Below are positions 1 to 11,662 of a stretch of DNA of 64,000 nucleotides, piece after piece. The position numbers and the translations under genes were made by a program. Origin of the DNA: Candidatus Saccharimonadota bacterium (GTDB taxonomy: Bacteria; Patescibacteriota; Saccharimonadia; Saccharimonadales; Saccharimonadaceae); the NCBI GenBank assembly GCA_030445265.1, contig JAUCSC010000001.1:1-64000 (forward strand), in the 5' to 3' direction. Each line of letters begins with the position of its first letter. Position 1 is the stretch's first letter. The notes under the pieces were generated by a model. It did not search any database. It worked only from the letters and a program-made list of their open reading frames with translations, and was not told the origin of the DNA.

Positions 1-2
1 AA

Positions 3-146
3 CTAGAGTCAGAGATTGAACACTTCAAACATGAACTCGCCATTACACAGGCTGAGCTTAAGAGTCATTTATCAATAAAACGCTCAACAGTATTAACTTT
101 AGGAAATATTAAGCGTCGGATCGCACGTGGTAGCGTTAAACATTAA
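3..146 (+). CDS. 3' end of a truncated CDS with a coiled-coil tail (LESEIEHFKHELAITQAELKSHLSIKRSTVLTLGNIKRRIARGSVKH*)
   Basis: Open frame from window edge to TAA at 144-146; heptad-like composition. Confidence 0.5.
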   Translation, partial: LESEIEHFKHELAITQAELKSHLSIKRSTVLTLGNIKRRIARGSVKH

Positions 147-178
147 GCACACCATGGTGTATAATCATACCTCAGTAA

Positions 179-1978
179 ATGAATAATAATCCACTCGTTT
201 CAATCGTTATTACTTGCTATAACTATGAGGATTATATTGGCGAGGCTATTAAGAGCGTTTTAGCGCAGGATTACGAGCATCTTGAGCTAATTGTCATAAA
301 TGATGGGTCAAGTGATAAGAGTGATGAGCTGATTCGTTCTTATGCGATCGAACATAAGTTCAAGTATATTTCTCGTCCAAATAAAGGTGTAGTTGCAACA
401 CGCAACCAAGCGCTAAGGTTATTTAAAGGGGATTATCTCCTGCAGCTTGATGCCGATGACACAATACCATCCAACTATGTATCGGAGCTAGTCAAGACCG
501 CAGTAGTTAACAGGGCAGGTCTCGTATATACGGACTATGTAGCATTTGGTGCTCGTGAAGAGGTCAGTAATTTTCCAGAATATAACTACGAAATGCTAAA
601 AAATGGGAATTTTATTCATATTTCGTGTCTTTTAAGTAAGCAGGTGGTTGAGGGGAGGACTTTCGATGAGAACTTATCTAAAAAGTCTCATGAAGATTGG
701 GATTTTTTCCTTGGCATTTGTGAATCTGGGGCAACTGTAGTTAAGTGTAGCTCTGTAAAATTAAATTACCGAATACACGACAGCTCTAGGAACAATAACC
801 TTACTGTATATGAAGATCGAATTAAATATACACAACTGTATAAGTATTTGATAGATAAACATGAAAAAACCAATCCTAAAGATTTTTATTATTTAGTCGG
901 CCGACTATTCGCAGAATGGTATGCTGAGTTGGATACGCATCGCGTTGAGCAGGCTGCTACAATTGCTCATCTAGAGAATAGGCTTGATAATATACTTTCC
1001 TCCCGACGCTATAAGGTCGCAGAAAAGTATGGAAATTATTTATCGAAAGCTAGAGCTACTCCGGCCAAGGTAAAGCATATCACTGAGCGTCGAATCAAAC
1101 GACTTTCCCGTCTACCCACAGATATTCGTATCGATAGAGTTTATAAAAGAGAATTAAGAAAAATTCCTGAAAATGGTAATAAAAAAGCAATTATTTTACA
1201 TCTTTACTATTTGGAGATGTGGCCATATTTTTCTGAAAAAATCCGCTACATGCTGACAGTTGGCAAGTATGATTTATTCGTGAACATTCCGCACGATAGC
1301 AGTCTTATGGCAATCAAGCTGGAAAATGATATTAAGGCCGATTATGCTAATGCGATAGTTCTTCATACACCCAACCACGGTAGGGATGTTCTTTCTTTCT
1401 TGAAGATCGCTAAAAAACTCAATGAAAAAGGATACGAGTGGATACTTAAGCTCCACTCAAAAAAATCGCCGCAGCGCGAAGATGGGAAAGATTGGTCTAA
1501 TGAGATCATAAGTAATTTAGTTGCTTGTGATGAGAAGAAGATGACTAAAATCACACAAATTATGACTTACCAAAATACTGCAGTCATAGGTCCAGCGGGC
1601 AGCTATGTTCCTCTAACGACCTTCTATAATGATAATCAACCGAAAGTACACTGGCTTCTAACGGAAATATTTGGAAGGCCTAGCGCCGATGATATAAATG
1701 CAAATAACGGGCAGTATGGTTTTTTTGCGGGCACAATGCTTTGGATTCGGCTGACAGCAATTCAGCCCATCCTAAACCTCCCGCTTACCGCTAATAATTA
1801 TCCTCCTGAGTCGGCTCAGTTAGATGGTACTGTCGCCCATGCGATTGAAAGGCTTCTGTGTGTTGTGCCAGAGTATAGTAAAATGGATATATACGAAGTA
1901 AACAATATGAGGGTTAAAAAGATTTCTTACAAGACGGATTTGATTCCGGACTGGTCTGACTATTATCATGTCAATTAA
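179..1978 (+). CDS. GT2 family glycosyltransferase fused to a C-terminal RgpF-like rhamnan synthesis domain
   Basis: N-term VSIVITCYNYEDYIGEAIKSVLAQDY and DADD GT-A motifs; C-term KKAIILHLYYLEMWPYF...LHSKKSP..W typical of RgpF. Confidence 0.85.
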   Translation: MNNNPLVSIVITCYNYEDYIGEAIKSVLAQDYEHLELIVINDGSSDKSDELIRSYAIEHKFKYISRPNKGVVATRNQALRLFKGDYLLQLDADDTIPSNYVSELVKTAVVNRAGLVYTDYVAFGAREEVSNFPEYNYEMLKNGNFIHISCLLSKQVVEGRTFDENLSKKSHEDWDFFLGICESGATVVKCSSVKLNYRIHDSSRNNNLTVYEDRIKYTQLYKYLIDKHEKTNPKDFYYLVGRLFAEWYAELDTHRVEQAATIAHLENRLDNILSSRRYKVAEKYGNYLSKARATPAKVKHITERRIKRLSRLPTDIRIDRVYKRELRKIPENGNKKAIILHLYYLEMWPYFSEKIRYMLTVGKYDLFVNIPHDSSLMAIKLENDIKADYANAIVLHTPNHGRDVLSFLKIAKKLNEKGYEWILKLHSKKSPQREDGKDWSNEIISNLVACDEKKMTKITQIMTYQNTAVIGPAGSYVPLTTFYNDNQPKVHWLLTEIFGRPSADDINANNGQYGFFAGTMLWIRLTAIQPILNLPLTANNYPPESAQLDGTVAHAIERLLCVVPEYSKMDIYEVNNMRVKKISYKTDLIPDWSDYYHVN

Positions 1979-2945
1979 AAACATCAAAAAGCCACTAATT
2001 TCAATAATTGCGCTCAACTGGAACGGTAAGAAGTTTATCGATCCATTGGTTGAGTCGGTAAAAAACCAACAACTGAAAGACATTAGCATTGAATTTTTAT
2101 TTGTTGACAACGATTCATCAGATGACTCGGCCCAGTACTTTAAGGAAAAGTATGAAGACGAGCAATACCGACTCATTCTTAATGGGGGGAACTACGGCTA
2201 CGCTAAGGGCAACAACCTCGGCATGCTAAAAGCAAAGGGCGACTATATACTCGTATGCAATAACGATCTTATCCTTGATAAGGATCTTGTGCAAAATTTG
2301 TACGAAGCTGCGATAGAGAAAAAAGCAGATATCACCGTACCAAAATTAATGTTTTTGAATAAACCAGGGTACATTAATAATGCAGGTTCATCTCTCGACA
2401 GAAATAATAGTTGGCCCGTTACCGAAATAGGCCTTAACGAAAAAGACACCGGCCAATACGAAGAGATTAGAGAGATTACTGCATTCTGTGGCGCTTGTGC
2501 ACTCTTTACACGAGAGTTCTTAGAGACGGTAGGCATGTACGATGATAAATTCTTTATGTATTTCGAAGATAGTGATTTGTCTTGGCGGGGTCAGGATGCG
2601 GGACGAAAATTTTATTACGCTCCCAAAGCTATCGCGCACCATCACCATACAGGAACAAGCGTTGAAGGTTCTCCGAAGTTTAATCATTATGTTGCACGAA
2701 ACCGTGTACTCGTTCTTATGAAAAATGCATCGCTGCGCGTGATACTTGTAGGTTACAAATTTGCTATAAAGGATCATGTAATCAACAGAATTAAGAATAT
2801 TATAAAAGCATTACTCGGCAGATATCCAAAAAAAGTTGCATTGAAAGAGTTTGCCCGGGGTATTAAGACCTTTATAGCAATAATTACATATACTCCATAC
2901 GCACTTTTTAAGCGTTGGAGGATAGTTAAGGAAAGTACAATATGA
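1968..2945 (+). CDS. GT2 family glycosyltransferase (rhamnosyltransferase/WbbL-like)
   Basis: ISIIALNWNG, FVDNDSSDDS, GYAKGNNLG, GACALFTREFLETVGMYDDKFFMYFEDSDLSWR. Confidence 0.85.
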   Translation: MSIKNIKKPLISIIALNWNGKKFIDPLVESVKNQQLKDISIEFLFVDNDSSDDSAQYFKEKYEDEQYRLILNGGNYGYAKGNNLGMLKAKGDYILVCNNDLILDKDLVQNLYEAAIEKKADITVPKLMFLNKPGYINNAGSSLDRNNSWPVTEIGLNEKDTGQYEEIREITAFCGACALFTREFLETVGMYDDKFFMYFEDSDLSWRGQDAGRKFYYAPKAIAHHHHTGTSVEGSPKFNHYVARNRVLVLMKNASLRVILVGYKFAIKDHVINRIKNIIKALLGRYPKKVALKEFARGIKTFIAIITYTPYALFKRWRIVKESTI

Positions 2946-4144
2946 GAATCGGAATATATAATCCCAATCTATCCACTAAGGGTGGCGGTGAAAAAGTATG
3001 CCTCGCTCTTGCAGAGGCGCTTTCTCCGGGCAACGTTGTGCTCATCCTTACGCACGCAACCCTTGAGACAAAGGAACTTGAAGATTACTTTGGAGTTAAC
3101 CTGAGCCGTACTCGGATCAGCGTGATGAAAAAATCAAATTTAAGTCACCGGATACAACGTTCGCGGAAGATTCCTAACCACTTCAAAAAATTTCTTGAGA
3201 ATTATGAAGTATTTAGAAATGCCAGAAAGCTAAACCTAGATATCTTTGTGAATAATGCTTATAACACCGAAATCCCTTCACCAGCTCCGCAGGGGGTGTA
3301 TATGTGCATGTTTCCACATAAACTTCTCGATGTAGGTTCTATGCCTTTTGTAAAGAGAGTATATATTAGAAGCGTTAATTTATTATCTAGATTACTAATG
3401 TATCCTCAAAGTAACACATGGCTCGAAACCTATCAGACCATCACAGCAAATTCTTTATTTACGCAAAAGTATATTAAGAAATATTGGAATAGGGATAGTA
3501 GGATTATATATCCGATTAGTGACGGCATTGATAACAAGACCGATAAGCGAAAGATTATCCTCAACGTTGGTCGGTTTTTTCACAATAACGGGATTACTCA
3601 TCATAAAAGGCAAGACTTCTTAGTCGATACTTTCATAAAAATGAAGGAATTGCACAGTGAAGGGTGGGAGCTTCATTTTGCTGGGACGGTGAACGAGAAT
3701 GTTCATGATATGAGTTATGCCATTGATTTAATGCGTCGATCGGATGGATACCCAATTTACCTTCATTTCGATTCACCCCTCAATAAATTAAAGGACTTGT
3801 ATTCACAGTCGAAGATATACTGGCACGCTACCGGTTATGGGGCTAGCACATCAAAGAATCCGGAACGCCAGGAGCATTTCGGCATATCAACAGTTGAGGC
3901 TATGAGCGCAGGAGCGATACCTATCGTTATTAATAGTGCGGGTCAAAAGGAAATCGTCACGGAGGGAATTAACGGATATCTTTGGTCAACGGAGCAAGAA
4001 CTGGTCGACAAGACCAGGGCGCTTATAAAACTTGACGATGCACCAAGTAAAGAAATCAGCACAAAAGCCGTAGAATCCTCAAAGAAATATGACAAGCGCG
4101 CATTCCAGCAGTCGGCAGTTACTGTCTTTGAGCGCCTTTATTAA
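2942..4144 (+). CDS. GT4 family glycosyltransferase
   Basis: STKGGGEKVCLALAEAL N-term; EHFGISTVEAMSAGAIPIVINSAGQKEIVTEG C-term. Confidence 0.85.
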   Translation: MRIGIYNPNLSTKGGGEKVCLALAEALSPGNVVLILTHATLETKELEDYFGVNLSRTRISVMKKSNLSHRIQRSRKIPNHFKKFLENYEVFRNARKLNLDIFVNNAYNTEIPSPAPQGVYMCMFPHKLLDVGSMPFVKRVYIRSVNLLSRLLMYPQSNTWLETYQTITANSLFTQKYIKKYWNRDSRIIYPISDGIDNKTDKRKIILNVGRFFHNNGITHHKRQDFLVDTFIKMKELHSEGWELHFAGTVNENVHDMSYAIDLMRRSDGYPIYLHFDSPLNKLKDLYSQSKIYWHATGYGASTSKNPERQEHFGISTVEAMSAGAIPIVINSAGQKEIVTEGINGYLWSTEQELVDKTRALIKLDDAPSKEISTKAVESSKKYDKRAFQQSAVTVFERLY

Positions 4145-4150
4145 ATTGGT

Positions 4151-6046
4151 CTAGCGCCCTGCCGTGCCGCTTGACCATGTAGGCGTAGAGCTTGCAGTAG
4201 TATAGATTACTAAGTTTGCATCTTGTTGCAGAAGGAGCTCGGAGGCACCGCGACCTGCCGTGCCGCTCGACCAAATGGCTCGGTCATTAAAATCGCTAAT
4301 CACAAGATTGCCATCAAGCTGGATAACTGCCTGTGCAGAATTTTTTTGGTAAGTTCCCGAACTCCACAGAGCCTTTGTCTTCGAATATAGAACTAAGTTT
4401 CCGTCTGTCTGGAAGTCAAGATGATAGTTTCTGTCAGGCGTCGTGAGGGACTGCCCAGGGTGCATCGTGCTATTTGCAGGTAGTTTACGCGCAACTAATC
4501 CTGTCTGATCCTGTAAGGCACTATTGGAGCTCCATACAGGTGTCTGGTCTTTATATAGAACCAGGTTACCGTCACTTTGGAGCACTAACCGATTACCGCC
4601 TGAGTTATAGGTGTTGGAGCTCCATACCTTATTAAAGTTTCTGTACAATTCCAGGGTGCCATTCGAACTGAGCTTTAAAGCGGACGATTTGTCTGATGAA
4701 TATAATAAATTGCTGCTTGTCATTGATTGGCCAGCTGTTAGTGGGGTGGTTGATTGCGGTAACATGCTGCTGTCAGGCGGAGTCTGTACCGTAACGTAGA
4801 GGCGAAGATTAGCGTCATTGAACCATGTTATGCCTTCTGTGACTAGATTGTACCTTTCGGTATAAAAGCTAGGATTAGACGGAGCTTTAATTTGAAAACG
4901 AAAGGTTGCCGTCTCATACGGTTTTACCGTGTCTTGTATGAACGACGCTATACGGTAATTAGCCAGCCAAGAACTATCGGCAAAAGGTGATGGATAGTCT
5001 ATTGGACTATACGTACCGAGGCGTGTGCTATTTTTTTGCCAAGTAGTCCTACCGGCATTCTGGGCGCTAACTTTAACAAAAGCTGTTTGCAGTGGTGATA
5101 GGAATATTTCATTGCCATTTGTGCGGACGGGCTTAGTTAACTGCTCGTCAGAAAAGACGTCAATGGAACCTAGCGCCCAGTAATTATCCGGACCAATTGT
5201 GCTACCAAACCAGTCTTTAAAATAAAGATAAAAGTTTCTATTGCCGTAAGCACCACAATTCACGGTACCCCAGTTTGCATCTAGAGCTGCTTGACTTGGT
5301 TGGTAGGGAGTGTAGTTATATAGCGCTTGCGTAGCTCTGTTTTCGATATTTACGTTACTACCACCACAGCTCGCGTTGGGATTGTACTGAATGTAATTAT
5401 TCCCCAGTTCGTAAGGGGTATACCATGTAGGAGAATCATTAAGAATGGCCCTAAACATAGTAGCCGCCCACTTAACTTGATTCGTGAAGCCGTAATATTC
5501 TGAATCGCATGCAGCTGTATCAGGGCATCCATACCCAGTAGCACTTCTATATTGGATATTTAGCGGCCAAGTATCAGTAACCAATCCCTGCTCTTTTTGA
5601 AGTAAAACGATGAGAGTCTGCGGATTAAGCACGTATTGCTGAGAGATGTCGAAAATAATTTGCGCAGCGCTTTTGCCATTTTCACTGAAGTTTCTTAGGC
5701 AGCTGAAGGTAGTCTGGTTGTAATTCGCCTGACCCCACTCCCAGCGCTGCACTCTACCGTCACCGTTTAAATCAGGTCCCCCAAATTCAGATGTTTGAGT
5801 ACCATTTGTATCGCAACTTGGAACTTTGCTGTTAAGGAAATCTTGAATCTGATTGACCGGCATCGCGTTCTTGTTAGTAAACACAGCATCATCGATGATG
5901 CGACCCGCTTGAAACCACTCTGTAGTTACTGCAAATGTTTGAACTGGAAAAAAAATGACGCCTGCGAGCAGTAATACTCCAAAGGCCAAAAAACCGGCAA
6001 TTCTTCCCCTATTGTGTAATGTTGGTATGATAGATATTAATTTCAT
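4151..6046 (-). CDS. Secreted protein with C-terminal bulb-type (mannose-binding-like) lectin repeats
   Basis: Signal/TM N-term; repeated QSDGNLVLYKDQTPVWSS, QTDGNLVLYSKTKALWSS, QLDGNLVISDFNDRAIWSS, QQDANLVIYTT B-lectin motifs. Confidence 0.8.
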   Translation of the reverse strand: MKLISIIPTLHNRGRIAGFLAFGVLLLAGVIFFPVQTFAVTTEWFQAGRIIDDAVFTNKNAMPVNQIQDFLNSKVPSCDTNGTQTSEFGGPDLNGDGRVQRWEWGQANYNQTTFSCLRNFSENGKSAAQIIFDISQQYVLNPQTLIVLLQKEQGLVTDTWPLNIQYRSATGYGCPDTAACDSEYYGFTNQVKWAATMFRAILNDSPTWYTPYELGNNYIQYNPNASCGGSNVNIENRATQALYNYTPYQPSQAALDANWGTVNCGAYGNRNFYLYFKDWFGSTIGPDNYWALGSIDVFSDEQLTKPVRTNGNEIFLSPLQTAFVKVSAQNAGRTTWQKNSTRLGTYSPIDYPSPFADSSWLANYRIASFIQDTVKPYETATFRFQIKAPSNPSFYTERYNLVTEGITWFNDANLRLYVTVQTPPDSSMLPQSTTPLTAGQSMTSSNLLYSSDKSSALKLSSNGTLELYRNFNKVWSSNTYNSGGNRLVLQSDGNLVLYKDQTPVWSSNSALQDQTGLVARKLPANSTMHPGQSLTTPDRNYHLDFQTDGNLVLYSKTKALWSSGTYQKNSAQAVIQLDGNLVISDFNDRAIWSSGTAGRGASELLLQQDANLVIYTTASSTPTWSSGTAGR

Positions 6047-6050
6047 AATT

Positions 6051-6635
6051 TTACTTTATAGTTATCGCTTTTTTCGCTTCGCCCCTTACTGCATCATTTT
6101 CATATACAACCATAGCTTCCCAGGTTCCCGACTCCAATTCCGATAGAGGGATATCAAATCCTTTACAGGTTGTGCTGCTCGGTAATGATTGAGCGCCAAC
6201 GGTTAGAGTGATCGTGTTGGTACCTTGTTTCGTCAGGGATAATGTGCAAGTGCCATCTTTTTGTATTGAATATATGACTGTGCGTATCTCTAGCATAGTA
6301 TCTGATTCGTTCACAGACGTGATGGTAGCAGCCACAACACTCTTCCCCGTAGGCTGAGGAGTAGGGGCAGGAGGTTGATCGCTACCCGTACCTGTTTTAC
6401 TTGAAGAATTGTCGATTGTATTCTGCTTCGACGCATTACCGTCACTGATCTGCTCTGCAGAAGGAGTATTCAAGTTAATTGAGGAGGCTTCATCAGAAAC
6501 AGACTTGGGTGTCCAACCGAAAAAGGTGCCATTGAACGCATAAATGTACAAGAAACTACAAGCAAGTAGTGCCAGGACGATAAGAGCCGTAACTCCGACT
6601 GGTTTTTTTAATTTGTTAGTAGAAATTGTTTTCAT
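6051..6635 (-). CDS. Secreted/membrane-anchored small protein, unknown function
   Basis: N-terminal TM then Ser/Thr/Pro linker and a compact beta domain; directly upstream of the lectin gene. Confidence 0.6.
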   Translation of the reverse strand: MKTISTNKLKKPVGVTALIVLALLACSFLYIYAFNGTFFGWTPKSVSDEASSINLNTPSAEQISDGNASKQNTIDNSSSKTGTGSDQPPAPTPQPTGKSVVAATITSVNESDTMLEIRTVIYSIQKDGTCTLSLTKQGTNTITLTVGAQSLPSSTTCKGFDIPLSELESGTWEAMVVYENDAVRGEAKKAITIK

Positions 6636-6748
6636 GTTTATATTGCATACCTTATTCTTTTATTATAAAGCATAAGGTTTAATCTGAAAAGTTAGTGTTT
6701 CGAAATGGCGATGTATTTTATTTACGTAAACTTTACTTTTGAACAAAG

Positions 6749-6777
6749 AAAAACGGCGGGATGTTTCCATCCCGCCG
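6749..6777 (-). terminator. Rho-independent terminator of the rfb operon
   Basis: Minus-strand CGGCGGGATG-GAAA-CATCCCGCCG followed by TTTTTC; 10-bp perfect stem. Confidence 0.85.
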
Positions 6778-6802
6778 TGACGCCCGAAGGCGTACCCAAT
6801 TC

Positions 6803-7654
6803 TTACCGCTGAAGGTAGGTGCCGTAACCTGACTTTTTGAGGGGTTCGGCAAGTGCTTGTAGCTGCTCCCTCGTGAGGAAGCCTTCGTCGTACGCAACAC
6901 CTTCAGGGCTGCCGATAATTTGTCCGGTTCGCTTCTGAAGAACGCGGACGTAGTCGGTGGCTTCGGCCATCGAGTCAATCGTCCCGGTGTCGAGCCAGAC
7001 GTCACCGGCATCAAGCGTGGTGACGGTCAGCTTACCACGACGGAGGAATTCCTCGTTGACCGATGTGATCTCTAGCTCGCCACGTTCGCTCGGCTGAACG
7101 TTCTTGGCGATCTCGACCACATCGTTGTCGTAGAAGTACAGACCAACGACAGCGAAGTCAGATTTGGGATGTGCAGGCTTCTCCTCGATCGAGATAGCGC
7201 GCTTCTCTTCGTCGAACTCGACAACCCCGTAACGTTCGGGATCAGACACCTGGTAGGCGAACACGATACCCCCCTGGGGGTCGGTGCACTTCTTCAGGGA
7301 GTCGCTGAGCTGATGGCCGTGGAAGATGTTATCTCCCAGGACGAGCGCAACCTTGTCTGAACCGATGAACTCCTCACCGATGATGAAGGCCTGCGCCAGT
7401 CCCTCGGGCTTCGGTTGGACGGCATAGGTGAGGCTGATGCCCCATTCTGAACCGTCGCCTAGGAGCCGCTGGAACTGCGACTGGTCTTCTGGTGTGGTGA
7501 TGATCAGGATGTCCTTGATCCCGGCCGACATGAGCGTCGTTAGGGGGTAGTAGACCATCGGCTTGTCATAGATCGGAACGAGCTGCTTGCTAATACCTCT
7601 GGTGATTGGCCAGAGGCGCGTACCGGATCCTCCGGCAAGAATGATACCTTTCAT
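6803..7654 (-). CDS. rfbA: Glucose-1-phosphate thymidylyltransferase
   Basis: [38 protein letters not shown]; start re-assigned to the internal Met of the 304-aa ORF. Confidence 0.95.
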   Translation of the reverse strand: MKGIILAGGSGTRLWPITRGISKQLVPIYDKPMVYYPLTTLMSAGIKDILIITTPEDQSQFQRLLGDGSEWGISLTYAVQPKPEGLAQAFIIGEEFIGSDKVALVLGDNIFHGHQLSDSLKKCTDPQGGIVFAYQVSDPERYGVVEFDEEKRAISIEEKPAHPKSDFAVVGLYFYDNDVVEIAKNVQPSERGELEITSVNEEFLRRGKLTVTTLDAGDVWLDTGTIDSMAEATDYVRVLQKRTGQIIGSPEGVAYDEGFLTREQLQALAEPLKKSGYGTYLQR

Positions 7655-7671
7655 CAAGTGTGTCCTTTCGG

Positions 7672-9090
7672 TTAGGGTTGCTGGTGCTCTAAGTACTCGC
7701 GAAGCGCCGTATCCCACTCTCGTGGCGCAAAGCCTGCGGACACTATTTTATCGATATTTAAGGTACTTTGCAAAGGCCGAGGCGCGATACCCGTCTTGCC
7801 GGCGTAATATTCGGCAGTTGTTACACCGGAAACGCGGTTCTTGTCGTGGCCGCTTAATTCAAATACCCGCGCGGCAATCTTTGCCCAGCTCGCAGGCTTA
7901 CCGTCGTTGGAGACATTGTATATGCCAGCCTCCGCCTTGCTATCGAGTAAATGGTGCACAGCCTGAGCGATATCTGTAGTAAAGGTGAGTCGTCCAATCT
8001 GGTCGCTGACCACGGTAGGGTCGACGCCTTTTTCGGCAAGGCTGCGCATGGTGTTAACGAAGTTGTTACCTTCGCCAATTACCCAAGATGTACGGAGGAT
8101 GTAGTGATTCGGAACAGTTGCGGCGGCGATATCACCGGCGGCCTTACTCTGACCGTAGACGCCGAGAGGTGAATAAGGCTCTGTTTCGTCATGTATCTCG
8201 CGTGAACCATCGAAGACATAATCGCTTGATATATGGACAAGCGTAAGGCGATTCTCGATTGCGAGGCGAGCTAACTCCTGAACGGCATAGGCGTTTGCCT
8301 TCCATGCTTCGATGCGACCTTCTGGTGTCTCTGCTTGGTCTACTTTTGTATACGCCGCCGCGTTAATAATTGCTTGATATTGGCGCCAGTTGCGGCGGCC
8401 CCACGTCTCTGGGTCTGTAATATCAAATGTCGTTCGGTCAACAAACTCAGCATCAGGAAACTCTACCTGTAGCGCTTTTCCAAGCTGGCCGTTCGCACCG
8501 GTGACCAGAATCTTGCGTGGCTTAATCGCGGTAACCTCAAGCAGACTAGGATGATTTTTATCTTTGTCAGAAAGCTCGGCCTTATCAAGACTAATCGGCC
8601 AGTTAATTCCGGCCGTCTCGTCCGCAAGGTTTAAGAAGGCGTACTCTTTGTTCTCGGCTGACCAATGGTCATTAACTAGGTAAGTATAAACGGTATTATC
8701 TTCGAGTGCTTGAAAAGCATTTCCGACGCCACGCGGTACAAAGATGGCTTTTGAGGGATCAATTTCGGCGCTAAAAACAGCACCATACGAGTCTCCTTCC
8801 CGGAGGTCGACCCATGCGCCAAATATTCTACCAGCGCCGACAGAGACGTATTTATCCCAGGGTTCAGCGTGAATACCGCGGGTGACACCACGCTGGGCAT
8901 TGAAGGAGATATTGTTTTGGACGGGACCAAAGTCGGGCAGGCCGAGGGCCCGCATCTTTTCGCGTTGCCAGTTTTCTTTAAACCAACCACGCTCATCGCC
9001 GTGGACAGGAAGATCGGCGATAAGCAGGCCGGGAATTGGCGTTTCCTGAAATGATAGTTCCTTACTAAAATCAATCTTCTCGGGTGACAT
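7672..9090 (-). CDS. rfbC-rfbD: Bifunctional dTDP-4-dehydrorhamnose 3,5-epimerase / dTDP-4-dehydrorhamnose reductase (RmlC-RmlD fusion)
   Basis: N-half epimerase ([31 protein letters not shown]); C-half [14 protein letters not shown]...YVFDG reductase. Confidence 0.9.
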   Translation of the reverse strand: MSPEKIDFSKELSFQETPIPGLLIADLPVHGDERGWFKENWQREKMRALGLPDFGPVQNNISFNAQRGVTRGIHAEPWDKYVSVGAGRIFGAWVDLREGDSYGAVFSAEIDPSKAIFVPRGVGNAFQALEDNTVYTYLVNDHWSAENKEYAFLNLADETAGINWPISLDKAELSDKDKNHPSLLEVTAIKPRKILVTGANGQLGKALQVEFPDAEFVDRTTFDITDPETWGRRNWRQYQAIINAAAYTKVDQAETPEGRIEAWKANAYAVQELARLAIENRLTLVHISSDYVFDGSREIHDETEPYSPLGVYGQSKAAGDIAAATVPNHYILRTSWVIGEGNNFVNTMRSLAEKGVDPTVVSDQIGRLTFTTDIAQAVHHLLDSKAEAGIYNVSNDGKPASWAKIAARVFELSGHDKNRVSGVTTAEYYAGKTGIAPRPLQSTLNIDKIVSAGFAPREWDTALREYLEHQQP

Positions 9091-9093
9091 TGA

Positions 9094-10095
<1,002 letters not shown>

Positions 10096-10191
10096 CTAAT
10101 TATAATATCGCTTTTACATTAGTGACATTGTATTATGCCGTAAAACGCTAGAATGTGAATTGCACATCATTATGTACCGTATAATGAAATA

Positions 10192-11232
10192 ATGATTACT
10201 GTCATTATCGCGGGCGGATCGGGCACAAGACTATGGCCGCTTTCTACAGCCCATTACCCCAAGCATCTGTTGCAGCTCATAGGCGAGCGCTCGATGTTGC
10301 AAGCAACGTATGATCGCGCCTCTAAGCTGGGTGCAGAAGTCTATGTCATTACCGAAGCGAGCCATTCTGAGCACGTGCGGGGCCAACTCCCCGAGCTCTC
10401 CCACGATGCAATTATTGTTGAGCCAGGGCGACGGGGAACGGCCAACTGTATCGTCATGGCGCTTGATTATATTTCGAGGCGCCACGATGACGATGAGCCT
10501 ATCGCTTTTATTCACGCCGATCACCACATACGTGATACTGACGGATTCGTCTACTCGTTCAATGCTGCAGCGAAAGTTTCTCAGGAAAATAGTGAGATTA
10601 CATTGATCGGTATCGAGCCTGCGTACCCGGCCACGGGATTTGGGTACATTGAACGAGGCGACGTGCTAGACAGCGAGTACGGCGTCTACCGGGTCGAATC
10701 ATTCAAAGAAAAGCCGGATTTTGAAACAGCGGCTACGTATGTTTCTACCGGTAACTATCTATGGAACTGCGGTTATTTCGTGGGCACGTGGAACGTGTTC
10801 TTAAATGAAATAAACCGGAGTGCTCCGGGACTTGCTGAAACGTACCGCAGGCTACGCGATATAGAATTTAATACCGAAGACTATCAAAAAACGTATCTTG
10901 CGCTCGAAAATGAGGTCATTGACATTGCATTGATCGAAAAAGCCCAAAGTCTCACGGTCGTCTCGGCTAACTTTGATTGGATGGATGTCGGCTCGTTTAA
11001 GGATCTTCATGACGCCGTGGAGCGCGATGAACAGGGGAACCACTTACGCGGTAACAACATCCACGCCATCGATATCGAGAGCGTCTATGTACGCAATGAA
11101 GAAGATAAGCCGATTGCTGTTATCGGGCTGGATAATATTGTCGTGGTGAATACACCTGACGGAATTCTGGTGGCTCGTAAGGATATTAGTCACCGGACTG
11201 GTGAAGTTGCGAAAAAAATCCAAAACCAATAA
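10192..11232 (+). CDS. manC: Mannose-1-phosphate guanylyltransferase
   Basis: [46 protein letters not shown]. Confidence 0.9.
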   Translation: MITVIIAGGSGTRLWPLSTAHYPKHLLQLIGERSMLQATYDRASKLGAEVYVITEASHSEHVRGQLPELSHDAIIVEPGRRGTANCIVMALDYISRRHDDDEPIAFIHADHHIRDTDGFVYSFNAAAKVSQENSEITLIGIEPAYPATGFGYIERGDVLDSEYGVYRVESFKEKPDFETAATYVSTGNYLWNCGYFVGTWNVFLNEINRSAPGLAETYRRLRDIEFNTEDYQKTYLALENEVIDIALIEKAQSLTVVSANFDWMDVGSFKDLHDAVERDEQGNHLRGNNIHAIDIESVYVRNEEDKPIAVIGLDNIVVVNTPDGILVARKDISHRTGEVAKKIQNQ

Positions 11233-11311
11233 GTGGATAGTTTTAGCATGACAGTATTGCATTTATTACACATTTGTGGTATAATGATAGTGTAAAGGTG
11301 GAAATATTACT

Positions 11312-11662
11312 ATGACTGAACGTATCCGTTTTTTAACTAGTGATGCGGGAGACAGCTCCCTCATATTTGCCTGTGATCAAGTCAAAGGTGCTTTTCATGA
11401 GCACTGGGACGAGATTGAAACAAAATTAGCGATGACCAATCAAACCATTGAAGAGGTTGATATACCGGCAGATCTCAGTGCGCTCCACGGTGAATGCTAC
11501 GAGATTAAGCCACCGCTCACTGACAACCAAGTGAGAACTTTTGCACGAAAATTCCTTACATATGCCAACAATGGCCACAATGCTGTCATCGTGTATGACA
11601 ACCGTGAATCTCGTCCTACTCGTCATCTTGAGACCGCCGGGACCGTCCTTACGTATCTTTAA
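11312..11662 (+). CDS. Hypothetical protein
   Basis: 116-aa ORF with own upstream region; no family recognised. Confidence 0.5.
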   Translation: MTERIRFLTSDAGDSSLIFACDQVKGAFHEHWDEIETKLAMTNQTIEEVDIPADLSALHGECYEIKPPLTDNQVRTFARKFLTYANNGHNAVIVYDNRESRPTRHLETAGTVLTYL

